Source: Pigmentiphaga litoralis
Lineage (GTDB): Bacteria; Pseudomonadota; Gammaproteobacteria; Burkholderiales; Burkholderiaceae_B
Assembly: GCF_013408655.1 (NCBI RefSeq)
Contig: NZ_JACCBP010000001.1
Coordinates: 2,108,001 to 2,172,000 of the forward strand
Direction of reading: 5' to 3'
DNA: 64,000 bases
Under the pieces are notes generated by a model that saw only the letters and a list, made by a program, of their open reading frames with translations, made no database searches and was not told where the DNA came from. The position numbers were made by a program, and so were the translations under genes. Below are positions 52,846 to 62,471 of the stretch, in pieces (the first letter of the stretch is position 1; each line of letters begins with the position of its first letter).

Positions 52846-53706
52846 TTACACCGTAGACGTTGCGGCACGCGGCATGTAGTGCAGCACGCGCTTTTCCGCC
52901 CACACGACCCCAGCATACGCCACGATACCGATCAGCGTCAGCGCGGCGATCGCGACGAACACCGCCGACGTATTGCCCTGGCCTTCCCCATCGACAAGCA
53001 GGTAGCCCAGGCCCATGTTGCCGCCAACCAGCTCACCCACGGTCACGCCAATGACTGCCAGCGTCGACGCGATCCGCAAGCCGGAAAACAGCGCCGGCAT
53101 GGCCGACGGGAATTCCACCAGACGGAAGATCTGGACACGTCCCGCATTGAGCGTGCGGACCAGGTTCACCAGGTCGGGGTCGACCGTGCGGACTGCCGAC
53201 AGCACGTTGATCATGACCGGGAAGAACACGATCAGCACGGCCACCAGGATCTTCGGGTAGATGGTGTAACCCAGCCACATGACGAACAGCGGTGCAAAGG
53301 CCACTTTCGGTGCGATCTGCAATGCCAGGATGTACGGCGAGAAGATCGATTCGGTCGTGGGCGACAGGCCCAGCACCACACCAACCGCCAGGCCCAGCAA
53401 GGCGCCCAGCAGGAAGCCGACGAACACTTCGAACGCGGTGATGCCAAAGTGCATGAGCAAGTCGCTGGTGTTCCACATCAACACCGATTCCTGCACCACG
53501 CGCGAGAACTTGGGCAGGATGAATTCCGGCATGCCCATGGCAGCCGGACCCCATTCCCACGCGGCCAGGAAGACGACCAGGACAAGCAGGCTGCCAAGCA
53601 CGGTGGGCAGCTTCTTTTGCCATGCGCCCGGACGGCGGGTGGACGGCGTGCCGACGGCAGCGCCGCCCGCGACGGGCACCGCCGCGGTTTCAACTGAGAC
53701 AGACAT
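52846..53706 (-). CDS. ABC transporter permease, SsuC/TauC/NitT type (286 aa)
   Basis: Integral membrane protein with about six spans. The EAA-type cytoplasmic loop reads VRTLNAGRVQIFRLVEFPSAMPALFSGLRI. The N-terminal ~30 residues are Val/Ala/Thr-rich and soluble. Start and preceding stop share one base (TAATG). Part of a taurine/nitrate/sulfonate-family importer; phthalate transporters of Burkholderia are built the same way, so an aromatic acid is possible. Confidence 0.9.
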   Translation of the reverse strand: MSVSVETAAVPVAGGAAVGTPSTRRPGAWQKKLPTVLGSLLVLVVFLAAWEWGPAAMGMPEFILPKFSRVVQESVLMWNTSDLLMHFGITAFEVFVGFLLGALLGLAVGVVLGLSPTTESIFSPYILALQIAPKVAFAPLFVMWLGYTIYPKILVAVLIVFFPVMINVLSAVRTVDPDLVNLVRTLNAGRVQIFRLVEFPSAMPALFSGLRIASTLAVIGVTVGELVGGNMGLGYLLVDGEGQGNTSAVFVAIAALTLIGIVAYAGVVWAEKRVLHYMPRAATSTV

Positions 53707-54701
53707 TACCGCGCCACTCCGACAAACTGGTTGGTGTACAGGTCATTGATCGGCGTGGCCTTGGCCACGACGCCTTCCGACACGTAGAACTTCTGCACCG
53801 TGTCCAGACGCGCCGGATCCATCTGGCCCAACGGCTTCTGGTTGGCGTAGACGTACTGGTTGTACAGGGCAAACACCTTTTCGATGTTCGCTTCCTTGCC
53901 CTTGTAGGCCGGCACGGCTTCGGTGTAGGTCATGGCCGCAGCCTTCGGGTCCTGCATGATGTCCTGCATGCCGCGCAGGGTGGCGCGCACCAGGCGCTTG
54001 ATCAGTTCCGGGTTCTTCTTGATGGTCTCGTCGGACGCCAGGATGGCCTGCGCCATGCTCTTGAAGTTGTCGGCCACCGGCAGCAGTTCGACGTTGCCGC
54101 CCGACGCTTCGTTGGCATCGACCACCCAGTCCGGCACCCCGGCCATGGCTTCGGCCTTGCCTGCGGCAAACAGCTGCCACACGCCGGCCGGGCCAGCGGC
54201 CTGGATGTTCAGGTCATTCTTGTTCAGGTTGTACTTGCGCAGCGTGCCCAGCAACGCGTAGTAAGTGGTGTCGGTGTAGGCCATGACCGTCATGGTCTTG
54301 CCCTTCAGGTCGGCGGCCGACTTGATCGGGCTGCCCTTCTTGACCGTCAGCAGCGTGAGCGAACCGGCGCCAAGTACGGCCACCGCTTTCACCGGCACGC
54401 CGTTGGCGCGCACGATGATCGGCGTGTCGCCGATGGCGCCGCCAATCACGGCATTGCCCGCACCGATCTGCTTGGCCACATCGACGCCGCCCTTGCCGGC
54501 CACGAACGTGACCTTCAGGTTTTCATCGGCGTAGTAGCCCTTCTTTTGCGCGATCATCCAGGGCGCGAAAGCGGGCGAATTTGGGGGAGCGGGCAGCAGG
54601 TAGGTCACTTCTTCCGGCGCGGCGTGCGCGGACAGCGGCGCGATGGCGGCCAGGGCGACCACGGCAAGATTGAAGCTGAACGAGGCGAAAACGTTTTTCA
54701 T
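53706..54701 (-). CDS. ABC transporter substrate-binding protein, SsuA/NMT1 type (331 aa)
   Basis: Signal peptide ending LSAHAA, then YLLPAPPNSPAFAPWMIAQKKGYY, AGKGGVDVAKQIGAG and GDTPIIVRANGVPVKAV, the usual NitT/TauT binding-protein layout. Ligand not deducible. It lies 98 bases after the ATPase gene and abuts the permease. Confidence 0.9.
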   Translation of the reverse strand: MKNVFASFSFNLAVVALAAIAPLSAHAAPEEVTYLLPAPPNSPAFAPWMIAQKKGYYADENLKVTFVAGKGGVDVAKQIGAGNAVIGGAIGDTPIIVRANGVPVKAVAVLGAGSLTLLTVKKGSPIKSAADLKGKTMTVMAYTDTTYYALLGTLRKYNLNKNDLNIQAAGPAGVWQLFAAGKAEAMAGVPDWVVDANEASGGNVELLPVADNFKSMAQAILASDETIKKNPELIKRLVRATLRGMQDIMQDPKAAAMTYTEAVPAYKGKEANIEKVFALYNQYVYANQKPLGQMDPARLDTVQKFYVSEGVVAKATPINDLYTNQFVGVAR

Positions 54702-54799
54702 GAGGGATTCCTGTAGAGACGGGCGTGTGCAGCGTGACGAGGAAATTCGGGATCAATTCGATGCGGTCGAATCAGGGCAGTCGGTTCAAGACCACCGGT

Positions 54800-55585
54800 T
54801 CAATGCAGTTCGGCGCTTTCCTTGCCGACCTTCAGCAATTCCATCAGGCGGCCTTGCAGCGGGCCGATCTCGGGCAGCTTGCGGCGTTCCAGCGGGTTGT
54901 CGCGGAACGGCAGGTCGATCTTGATTTCTTCGATGATGGTGCCCGGACGCTCGCTCATCACCAGCAGGCGGTCCGACAGCGCAATGGCTTCGACCAGATC
55001 GTGCGTAATGAACAGCGCGGTCTTCTGCTTTTCGAACAGCATCTTGGCCAGATCCTGCTGCAAGACCATCTTGGTCTGCGCATCGAGCGCCGAAAACGGC
55101 TCGTCCAGCAGCAGCACCTGGGGATCCACCGCCAGGGTGCGAGCCAGGGCGGCGCGCTGACGCATGCCGCCCGACAGCTGATACGGGTAATGGTGTTCGT
55201 AGCCTTTCAGATGGCACTTGGCCAGCAGTTCTTCCGCCACGGCGTGACGCTGGGCCGCCGGGGCGCCGTCGATTTCCATGCCGAGTTCAACGTTGGACCG
55301 GATGGTGCGCCAGGGCATGAGCAGGTCTTTCTGCAACATGAAGGCGACCTTGCGGACCGGCTTGGTGACGAGTTCGCCGCCAATGTAGACCTCGCCTTCG
55401 CTGGGCAGGTAGAGACCGGCGCCCATGTTCAGCAAGGTACTTTTGCCACAGCCCGACGGGCCGATAAGGGAGACCACTTCGCCGCGGCGAATGGACAGGT
55501 TGACATTGGTGACCGCAGCACGCGGCTCCGAGGTCTGGCGATCGATAAAGCGTTTGCCGACCTTGCGGAATTCGATTTCGTTCAT
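54800..55585 (-). CDS. ABC transporter ATP-binding protein, SsuB/TauB type (261 aa)
   Basis: Walker A GPSGCGKST, Q-loop LQKDLLMPWRT, signature LSGGMRQR, Walker B LLLDEPFSALD and H-loop THD are all intact, with the C-terminal extension of NitT/TauT ATPases. ATG 55585 is the family start. First gene of an importer operon (ATPase, binding protein, permease, SDR). Confidence 0.92.
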   Translation of the reverse strand: MNEIEFRKVGKRFIDRQTSEPRAAVTNVNLSIRRGEVVSLIGPSGCGKSTLLNMGAGLYLPSEGEVYIGGELVTKPVRKVAFMLQKDLLMPWRTIRSNVELGMEIDGAPAAQRHAVAEELLAKCHLKGYEHHYPYQLSGGMRQRAALARTLAVDPQVLLLDEPFSALDAQTKMVLQQDLAKMLFEKQKTALFITHDLVEAIALSDRLLVMSERPGTIIEEIKIDLPFRDNPLERRKLPEIGPLQGRLMELLKVGKESAELH

Positions 55586-55651
55586 GAGGGCTGGCCTGTG
55601 TGAAACGCCTGAAAGACAGTTGAATCGCGTTTTAAATACGAAACCCCATCT

Positions 55652-55713
55652 CATATACGGAACAAGGGTAAAAATATAGCGCCTCGATTTTGGAAGCGCG
55701 AGTGGGGTAAACC
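55652..55713 (-). promoter_or_regulatory. Promoter region of the TauT-type importer operon
   Basis: Blocks CATATACGGAACA (55652), TAGCG (55677) and GGGTAAACC (55705) match those before the IclR/Rieske operon at the same offsets 0, 25 and 53. On the minus strand TTTACC is 27 bases from TATATT (-10-like). It lies 67-128 bases before the ATPase start. Confidence 0.6.
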
Positions 55714-55715
55714 AC

Positions 55716-56043
55716 TAGCTTAACTAAGCAAATGTCGGGCCATGCAGGGCGTTACGTAGGGAGGAGCGACCGCGCGGCGCAAGACGCACCGCGCTGGCGC
55801 GTCCTGGAAGGCGGAAATGGCACGGTGTTGGTGCAGACCCGGTGCCAGGAGGGGCAAGGGTCGACGCGAGGGAGAGAGGGAGAGAGTCCGGCGCGGGGCC
55901 GGCAAGCCGATGCGGCCGACGGGTAAGGACTCGCGCCAGGGCAGGGACGCGCAGCCCTTGCTGCGGCGACCCTGTCGGGCCCCGCCTGGGCAGGCCCGTC
56001 TGGGCAGGCCCCCCTGGAACGGGCGGCCCCAGGCAAGGCCGGG
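55716..56043. other. Intergenic region without a supported gene
   Basis: About 330 bases between the importer promoter and the end of folE. A GA-rich run (55867-55885) and two GGGCAGGCCC copies (near 55985-56010) are seen, then GATCAGCC repeats run into the folE stop. Open frames here are G+C artefacts without a ribosome site or family resemblance. Confidence 0.6.
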
Positions 56044-56055
56044 TCGATCAGCCGA

Positions 56056-56601
56056 TCAGCCGATCAGGTGCAGCAATTCGGCGCGGGTGGCCGGGTTGTT
56101 CCGGAATTCGCCGAGCATGACCGAGCTGACCATGGACGAATTCTGTTTTTCGACGCCGCGCATCATCATGCACATGTGCTGCGCTTCGATCACCACGGCA
56201 ACGCCCATGGCGCCCGTGACCTGCTGGACCGCTTCGGCGATCTGGCGGCTCAGGTTTTCCTGGATCTGCAGGCGGCGGGCAAACATGTCGACGATGCGCG
56301 CCACCTTGGACAGCCCCAGCACCTTGCCGTTGGGCAGATAGGCAACATGCGCCTTGCCGATGAACGGCAGCAGATGGTGCTCGCACAGCGAGTACAGCTC
56401 GATGTTCTTCACCAGCACCATCTCGCTGGTGTCGGATGTGAACAGCGCGCCGTTCACGATCTCATCGAGGTTCTGCGAGTATCCCTGGCAGAGATACTGC
56501 ATGGCCTTGGCCGCCCGCTTGGGCGTGCCGTGCAGGCCCTCGCGGGTCGGGTCTTCGCCCAGGCCCTCGAGGATGGCGGTGTAATGCTGCTCCAATGACA
56601 T
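56056..56601 (-). CDS. folE: GTP cyclohydrolase I (181 aa)
   Basis: First enzyme of tetrahydrofolate and pterin synthesis (GTP to dihydroneopterin triphosphate). Zn ligands Cys73, His76 (LCEHHLLPF) and Cys144 (HMCMMMRGV) are present; [17 protein letters not shown] is diagnostic. It is complete and of normal length. A small unknown gene lies upstream on the same strand. Confidence 0.97.
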   Translation of the reverse strand: MSLEQHYTAILEGLGEDPTREGLHGTPKRAAKAMQYLCQGYSQNLDEIVNGALFTSDTSEMVLVKNIELYSLCEHHLLPFIGKAHVAYLPNGKVLGLSKVARIVDMFARRLQIQENLSRQIAEAVQQVTGAMGVAVVIEAQHMCMMMRGVEKQNSSMVSSVMLGEFRNNPATRAELLHLIG

Positions 56602-56649
56602 AAGTCCTCCAGAGTGTCGTGTGCGTCCAGGGCGCCGGCCTGTCGGCGA

Positions 56650-56928
56650 TCAGCGTCCCAGCCCTTTTTCCAGCAGTTGCGCGACCAGGTCGTTGACCGA
56701 CACGCCGTCGGCCTGCGACTTCTCGCGGATTTCTTGCGCGAGCGTGGCGGGAATCTTGACGGGGAACGAAATCAGTCCCTGTTCCTGGTCCATCTTGCGC
56801 TGGGTGCGGCGATCGACCGCGGTGCCAGCGGCCGACGCGCCCGTGCCAAAGCGGTCGGGCAGGTTCGACTGCTTCATGGCGCCCATGATCTTCAGGGCCT
56901 TGTTCTTTTCGAGGTCAGTTTTTTTCAT
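56650..56928 (-). CDS. Hypothetical protein, possible ribbon-helix-helix (92 aa)
   Basis: Unrecognised 92-residue protein. The C-terminal half (ISFPVKIPATLAQEIREKSQADGVSVNDLVAQLLEKGL) has the strand-helix-helix look of ribbon-helix-helix DNA-binding proteins (CopG/Arc type). The first half is Lys-rich. It lies 48 bases before folE on the same strand and could be its co-transcribed regulator, an inference only. Confidence 0.65.
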   Translation of the reverse strand: MKKTDLEKNKALKIMGAMKQSNLPDRFGTGASAAGTAVDRRTQRKMDQEQGLISFPVKIPATLAQEIREKSQADGVSVNDLVAQLLEKGLGR

Positions 56929-57076
56929 TGCGGAATCCGGGGGTCAAGCGCGTGAGGATACTCTGATTCGATCATTGCGCGCCGCGGTACGGATGAGCCC
57001 TCATGGATACTCAGGTCCCGATGGACGGGCGCAATCGGGTGCATTCGGACGCATTGCAGCGCATCGCGGCGGGGGT

Positions 57077-58024
57077 TCAACAATAGGGTTCGGGCAGGCG
57101 GCGGACGGGAGCCAGTCCCGGCATGAGCCGGTCGACACGCGATTGCACGACCGTGGGATCGCCGCTGGTCCACATTTCGATGCGGCCGGCCGCGCCCGAG
57201 GCCTGGCGCAGGGGCGTCACAGCCGCCCGGACCGATGACGCCGCCGCCAACGACAGGCCCGGCGACACCGCTGACGACAGCGCTGACGACATCCCCGCCG
57301 CCGCTGCGGCGCCGGGCTCACGCGCCAGCAGTTGCCGCCGCAGTTCCAACGCAAACGGCAACCCGGTTTCCAGTACCGGAAAGTCCGGGCCGACGCGCTC
57401 GCGCACCAGGTCCACCAGAAACGGAAAATGCGTGCAGCCCAGCACCAGCACATCGGCGCCCTGCGCCAGAAGGTCGTCGATCGGTTCGAACACGATACGC
57501 CGCGCGTCTTCCGGTGATGCGCCCTGCTCCACCAGGTCGACCCAGCCCGGACAGGCTTTGAGCAGCACTTGCTTGCCGGGCGCTTCGCGGCGCACCAACT
57601 GCTGGAACTTGGCGCTGAGTAAGGTGCCGGTCGTGGCCAGCACCCCGATCACCCCGGACCGCGTCAGGCGTGCCGCCGGCTTGACCGCGGGTTCAATGCC
57701 GATGATGGGCAGGTCGGTGTGCTTGTCGCGCAAGACCGCCGCTGCGGCAGCGGTTGCGGTATTGCACGGAATGGCGATTGCCTTGACGCCGCGCGACAGG
57801 AAATAGTCGCTGATCCGCCATGCCCGCTCCACCACATAGAACGGCGACTTCTCGCCGTAGGGCAGATGGCCGGCGTCGGCGATATAGATCAGGTCATCGG
57901 CCGGCAGCAGTTCGCGAATCGCCGGCAGCACGCTCAGCCCGCCCACGCCAGAGTCATAGACGCCGATCGGCGCGCCACCCACCACGACGTCCCCGCCCGC
58001 TGCACCTTCACGTATCGAATCCAT
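57077..58024 (-). CDS. murI: Glutamate racemase (315 aa)
   Basis: Supplies D-glutamate for peptidoglycan. Catalytic Cys87 (IPCNTATA) and Cys197 (LGCTHFPF), and the N-terminal DSGVGGLSV. An Ala/Ser-rich insertion (about residues 240-275) and a C-terminal tail make it longer than the usual 265-285. It begins 4 bases after the sugE-like stop. Confidence 0.93.
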   Translation of the reverse strand: MDSIREGAAGGDVVVGGAPIGVYDSGVGGLSVLPAIRELLPADDLIYIADAGHLPYGEKSPFYVVERAWRISDYFLSRGVKAIAIPCNTATAAAAAVLRDKHTDLPIIGIEPAVKPAARLTRSGVIGVLATTGTLLSAKFQQLVRREAPGKQVLLKACPGWVDLVEQGASPEDARRIVFEPIDDLLAQGADVLVLGCTHFPFLVDLVRERVGPDFPVLETGLPFALELRRQLLAREPGAAAAAGMSSALSSAVSPGLSLAAASSVRAAVTPLRQASGAAGRIEMWTSGDPTVVQSRVDRLMPGLAPVRRLPEPYC

Positions 58025-58028
58025 CCCG

Positions 58029-58343
58029 TCAGCTCGCCAGCTTCAGGCCGATGATGCCGGCCACGATCAGCGCCACGCTGACGAGGCGGCCCGGGGTGGC
58101 CGGTTCGGCGAACAGCACCATGCCAAGAATGACGGTGCCCACGGCGCCGACGCCCACCCAGACGGCATACGACGTGCCGACCGGCAAGGTCCGCATTGCC
58201 ACGCCCAACAAGCCCACGCTGGCCGCCATGGCTGCAAGCGTGCCGACACTGGGCCACAACCGGGTGAACCCTTCGGTGTATTTGAGGCCGATGGCCCATA
58301 CGATCTCGAGCAGTCCCGCGAGCACGAGGATGATCCACGCCAT
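58029..58343 (-). CDS. SMR family transporter, SugE/Gdx type (104 aa)
   Basis: Four-helix small multidrug-resistance protein; the Gdx (SugE) branch exports guanidinium in exchange for protons. Central Glu13 ([13 protein letters not shown]) and the branch-typical GLKYTEGF and WVGVGAVGT are present. ATG 58343 has AAAGGA 5 bases upstream. It precedes murI. A stable hairpin in its leader (58361-58381) lacks the known guanidine riboswitch signatures. Confidence 0.92.
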   Translation of the reverse strand: MAWIILVLAGLLEIVWAIGLKYTEGFTRLWPSVGTLAAMAASVGLLGVAMRTLPVGTSYAVWVGVGAVGTVILGMVLFAEPATPGRLVSVALIVAGIIGLKLAS

Positions 58344-58360
58344 GCCATTCCTTTGAACAT

Positions 58361-58381
58361 TGCCCGCAAAGCCTGCGGGCA
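58361..58381 (-). promoter_or_regulatory. Leader hairpin before the sugE-like gene
   Basis: TGCCCGCA/TGCGGGCA, 8 base pairs with a 5-base loop, ends about 10 bases before the Shine-Dalgarno sequence. No U-tract. It could modulate translation or merely stabilise the leader. Confidence 0.4.
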
Positions 58382-58623
58382 GCGACGATTTTACCCAAGC
58401 CGTGCACGGGTTGCCGGAAGCGCCGCCAACGCGCGCCATGGCACACCCCTTGCTTTTCAAGCTTGCCGTTCATGTAGCGGCCACTTCATGAGTTGTTCAG
58501 AGGCCACTTAACGCCCCAGCACGGCCCATCGCGCCCGAACACGCATCGCTTTGGCGCAGGGCCGGCACTGGCATGGCGCACTCCCCATGGCTTTTCGTTC
58601 TATCAACCTGCGCAAGGATGGAA

Positions 58624-60336
58624 ATGAAACACGCTCTGCACGAAGTTGTTCGGTCCGCCGTTGGCGTCGGACTCGGCGTCGGTATGGTCGTCACGCTGTC
58701 GGCATGTTCCGGCGACGATGATGACGCGCCGGCCCCCTCCCCCACCTTCACTCAATCCTGCTCGGCCCTCGTCGGCCGTGCCGTTCCGGGCGGAACGGTC
58801 ACCACCGCCGAATTCGTGGCGGCCACGGCGGGCACCGTCACCGCGTCGTCCTTTCCCGATCATTGCCTGGCGCGCGGCGCCATGAATGCGCGCACCGGCA
58901 TCGACAACAAGCCCTATGCATTGGGCTTCGAACTGCGATTGCCCGTCACGTGGAACAGCCGTTTCTATTACCAGGGCGGCAGCGGCGTCGACGGCACCCT
59001 GTTTGTTGCGACCGGTGCCTACCCGGCTGGCGGCAATACGCGCAATGCCTTGCTGGACGGGTATGCCGTCGTCACCACGGACTCGGGCCATCGAGCCGAA
59101 ACGGGCGTAGCCAACGGATCCTATCTGTTTGCCGTGGACCCGCAGGCGCGTCTGGAATACGGGGATCAGCAGGTGCCGCAAGTCACCGCCGCCGCCAAGC
59201 AATTGATCAACAACTTCTATGGCAAGGCGCCGGACAAGTCCTACTTCGTGGGCTGCTCGAACGGCGGCCGCCAGGCCATGATCGCCGCGCAGCGCTACCC
59301 CACCTTGTTCGACGGCATCGTTGCCGCGGCACCGGGTTTCCGCCTGACGCAGGCCGCCGTGCAAGGGTCGGTCTACCAGACCCAACTGCTGGCAACCATT
59401 GCGCCAACCGGCGCCGATGGACGCCCCGACATCAGCCAGTCCCTGACCGACACCGACCTCAAGAGCATCAGCAATCGCATCCTGCAAAGTTGCGATGCGC
59501 TGGATGGCGCCACCGACGGCATCGTCAGCAAGCTCAGCGCATGCCAGCCTGACCCGGCAGCATGGGCGTGCACGGCCGGCCAGACCACGGACTGCCTGAC
59601 GCCTGCCAAGGCCGCTGTCGTCAAGCAGATCTTTGCCGGCGCCAAGACGTCCACCGGCGCGCAGATCTATGAACGGTGGTCGTTCGATCCGGGCATTGCC
59701 GATGCGGGCGCATGGCGCACCTGGTTCCTGGGCAGCCGGTCGCCCAACAATGCGCTGCTCAGCATCTTCGCGGGCGAGCTGTCGCACATCTACACGTCGC
59801 CGCCCACGGTGACGCCAGACCTGTACGGCTATTCGCTGACAGCCAATGTCGACGCCGAATACGCCAAGACGCGCGCCACCACGCCGATCTACACCGTGTC
59901 GGCCGAGTCCTTCACCAACGCCGAATCGCCCAACCTCGACGCCTTCAAGGCGCGCGGCGGCAAGCTGCTGATGTTCAATGGCACCGCCGACCCGGCGTTC
60001 TCGTTCCCGGACATCGAAGCCTATTACCGCAAGGTGCAGGCGCGCTACGGCAGCGACAACGCAGCGGAAAGCGCCAGGCTGTTCGCGGTCCCGGGCATGG
60101 CGCATTGCAGTGGCGGCAGCTATGGCACCGACCAGTTCGATGCGTTCGGTGCGCTGGTGAAGTGGGTCGAGCAAGGCGCTGCACCCGACACCATGACCGC
60201 CACCGCGCGTGCCGCGGCAGGTGCGCCATGGCCTGGCCGCACCCGTCCGTTGTGCAGCTATCCGAAAGAAGCCATCTACAAGGGCACCGGCAGCATCGAA
60301 AGCGCAGCCAGCTTCGAATGCCGCGCGCCAAGCTGA
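58624..60336 (+). CDS. Tannase/feruloyl-esterase family lipoprotein (570 aa)
   Basis: Secreted serine esterase hydrolysing gallate/ferulate or similar aromatic esters. A lipoprotein signal ends VTLSAC (Cys28), followed by GDDDD. Nucleophile Ser212 in GCSNGG; the acid Asp lies in NGTADPAFSF and the catalytic His in GMAHCSGG. Cys211 and the Cys after that His form the CS-D-HC motif disulfide of the family. ATG 58624 has AAGG 6 bases before it. No obvious partner genes. Confidence 0.87.
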   Translation: MKHALHEVVRSAVGVGLGVGMVVTLSACSGDDDDAPAPSPTFTQSCSALVGRAVPGGTVTTAEFVAATAGTVTASSFPDHCLARGAMNARTGIDNKPYALGFELRLPVTWNSRFYYQGGSGVDGTLFVATGAYPAGGNTRNALLDGYAVVTTDSGHRAETGVANGSYLFAVDPQARLEYGDQQVPQVTAAAKQLINNFYGKAPDKSYFVGCSNGGRQAMIAAQRYPTLFDGIVAAAPGFRLTQAAVQGSVYQTQLLATIAPTGADGRPDISQSLTDTDLKSISNRILQSCDALDGATDGIVSKLSACQPDPAAWACTAGQTTDCLTPAKAAVVKQIFAGAKTSTGAQIYERWSFDPGIADAGAWRTWFLGSRSPNNALLSIFAGELSHIYTSPPTVTPDLYGYSLTANVDAEYAKTRATTPIYTVSAESFTNAESPNLDAFKARGGKLLMFNGTADPAFSFPDIEAYYRKVQARYGSDNAAESARLFAVPGMAHCSGGSYGTDQFDAFGALVKWVEQGAAPDTMTATARAAAGAPWPGRTRPLCSYPKEAIYKGTGSIESAASFECRAPS

Positions 60337-60411
60337 TCATGGCGTGACATAAGTCGTACCCAGGGCGGCGCGTTCGGGTTTGTCTCGATGCGGCCGCCCT
60401 TCCCGGTTCGT

Positions 60412-60448
60412 ATAGTTATAAAACATATCTATTATTGTTTATAACTAT
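60412..60448. promoter_or_regulatory. AT-rich inverted repeat before acetoacetyl-CoA synthetase
   Basis: ATAGTTATAAAACA and TGTTTATAACTAT are near-perfect inverted arms (one extra A) separated by 10 bases. It is strongly AT-rich in a GC-rich region, directly 12 bases before the aacS ATG. It looks like an operator for a dimeric regulator and may contain the -10 element. No regulator gene is adjacent. Confidence 0.6.
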
Positions 60449-60460
60449 CCGGGAGACACC

Positions 60461-62458
60461 ATGCACGAAGGCGACGAACTCTGGCGACCGGGTCCTGACC
60501 ACATCGCGGCCAGCCGCCTTGGGGCCTTCACGACCTGGTTGGCCCGATCGCGCAGCCTGACCTTTGCCGACTACGCGGCCCTGTGGCAATGGTCGGTCGA
60601 CGACCCCGACGCCTTCTGGTCCGCGGTGTGGACCTTCTGCGATGTGCGCGCCGACGGCTCGCCCGACCCGGTGCTGGCGTCCCGCGACATGCCGGGCGCA
60701 CGCTGGTTTCCGAACACCCGTCTGAACTACACCGAACACGTTTTCCGCCACGCCGGCAGCGCGTCGCCTGCGCTGCTTGCCCGCAGCGAAGGCCAACCCG
60801 ACCGCACCGTCAGCTGGACCGAACTGGAACGCACCACGGGCGCATTGGCGGCCAGCCTTCGCGCCCTGGGCGTGCAAGCGGGTGACCGCGTCGTTTCTTA
60901 CATGCCAAACACGCCCGAGACCGTCATTGCCTTCCTGGCCTGCGCCAGCATCGGCGCGATCTGGTCCAGCTGTTCGCCAGAGATGGGATTGTCGGTGGTC
61001 GTTGACCGCTTCCAGCAGATCGAACCCAAGGTCCTGTTCGCTGTCGACGGCTACCGCTACAACGGCAAGCCGTACGACCGGAACCGCACCGTAAGCGATC
61101 TGATCGACGCGCTGCCCACCCTGACCTGCGTGGTGCACGTAACGCGCAATGAGGGCACCCAGGGCGGCACGGCCACGGCACCTGACTGGCCACACCTGCG
61201 CAGCTGGAATGACCTGACGCGCGATGCCGCGCCGCTGCGCTTCGACCGCCTGCCGTTCGATCACCCGCTGTGGATCGTGTATTCGTCGGGGACGACCGGC
61301 CTGCCCAAGGCGATGGTGCATGGGCATGGCGGCATCGTGCTGACGCACCTCAAGACCCATCAGTTGCAACACGACGTGCGGCCGGGGGACCGGTTCCTGT
61401 TCCTGGGCAGCACGGGCTGGATCGTCTGGAACCTGATGGTGGGCGGCCTGCTGTCAGGCGCCACCGTGGTGCTGTCGGATGGCAATCCGGCCTGGCCCGA
61501 CACGCAGGCCCTGTGGCGCTTCATCGACGAAGCGGCCGTCACACATCTGGGATGCGGCGCCGCCTTCCTGATCCAGAACATGAAAGACGGCGTGGAACCG
61601 GCGGGCACGTTCGCGGCGCTGCGCGCGATCAATTCGACAGGATCGCCGCTGCCGCTCGAGGCCTATGCCTGGGTCTATCGGCACGTCAAGGCCGACCTGT
61701 GGCTGGCGTCGATCAGCGGCGGCACCGACATCGCCTCGGGCTTCGTGGCGTGCGCGCCCACCTTGCCCGTCAACGCCGGCGAAATCCAGTGCCGTGAACT
61801 GGGCGTGGCCGCCTGCGCCTTCAACGAAGACGGACATGCCGTGATTGGCGAAGTCGGCGAACTGGTCATCACCCAGCCCATGCCGTCCATGCCGCTGTAC
61901 TTCTGGAACGATCCGGGCAACGCCCGCTACCTGGCCAGCTACTTCGACACCTGGCCGGGCATGTGGCGGCACGGTGACTGGATCCGCTTTACCGAGCGCG
62001 GCACCGCCGTGATCTACGGCCGGTCGGACACCACCATCAACCGGCACGGCATCCGCATGGGCACGGCCGAAATCTACCGGGTGGTGGAAGACCTGCCCGA
62101 GGTCGCGGACAGCCTGGTCGTCGACCTTGAATACCTGGGCCGGCCGTCGTACATGCCGCTATTCGTGGTGATGGCGCAGGGCGTGAGCCTGGATGAATCC
62201 CTGAAGGCACGCATCAAGGACCAGATCCGCAGCAAGGCGTCGGCGCGGCATGTACCGAACGACGTGTTTGCCGTGCCGGCCATCCCGCGCACCCTGACGG
62301 GCAAGAAGATGGAATTGCCGATCCGCAAGCTGCTGCTGGGGGCGGATCCCGCCAAGGTGGCGAGCCCAGATGCCATGGCCAATCCGGACAGCATGCCGCT
62401 TTTCATTGAATTCAAGACCCGCCTGGACGCGCTGCTGAACCAGCCCCAGGTGAGCTGA
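60461..62458 (+). CDS. Acetoacetyl-CoA synthetase (665 aa)
   Basis: AMP-forming acyl-CoA synthetase converting acetoacetate to acetoacetyl-CoA. Motifs: YSSGTTGLPKAMVHGHGG, STGWIVWN, GRSDTTINRHGIRMGTAEIY and catalytic Lys in RTLTGKKMELP. Length is right for AacS. GGGAGACACC gives a ribosome site. First gene of a three-gene set with an amidohydrolase (13 bases downstream) and a Bug receptor, so it may serve a catabolic route ending in acetoacetate or a related beta-keto acid. Confidence 0.92.
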   Translation: MHEGDELWRPGPDHIAASRLGAFTTWLARSRSLTFADYAALWQWSVDDPDAFWSAVWTFCDVRADGSPDPVLASRDMPGARWFPNTRLNYTEHVFRHAGSASPALLARSEGQPDRTVSWTELERTTGALAASLRALGVQAGDRVVSYMPNTPETVIAFLACASIGAIWSSCSPEMGLSVVVDRFQQIEPKVLFAVDGYRYNGKPYDRNRTVSDLIDALPTLTCVVHVTRNEGTQGGTATAPDWPHLRSWNDLTRDAAPLRFDRLPFDHPLWIVYSSGTTGLPKAMVHGHGGIVLTHLKTHQLQHDVRPGDRFLFLGSTGWIVWNLMVGGLLSGATVVLSDGNPAWPDTQALWRFIDEAAVTHLGCGAAFLIQNMKDGVEPAGTFAALRAINSTGSPLPLEAYAWVYRHVKADLWLASISGGTDIASGFVACAPTLPVNAGEIQCRELGVAACAFNEDGHAVIGEVGELVITQPMPSMPLYFWNDPGNARYLASYFDTWPGMWRHGDWIRFTERGTAVIYGRSDTTINRHGIRMGTAEIYRVVEDLPEVADSLVVDLEYLGRPSYMPLFVVMAQGVSLDESLKARIKDQIRSKASARHVPNDVFAVPAIPRTLTGKKMELPIRKLLLGADPAKVASPDAMANPDSMPLFIEFKTRLDALLNQPQVS

Positions 62459-62471
62459 GCAAGGACATCCC

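Noticed and set aside
55716..56036. Small open frames in the gap before folE
   Set aside because: Low-complexity Arg/Gly/Ala translations, no ribosome site, and overlapping frames on both strands.
58344..58480. Guanidine riboswitch before the sugE-like gene
   Set aside because: A hairpin is present, but its loop lacks ACGR and the leader has none of the conserved blocks of class I or III that I know.
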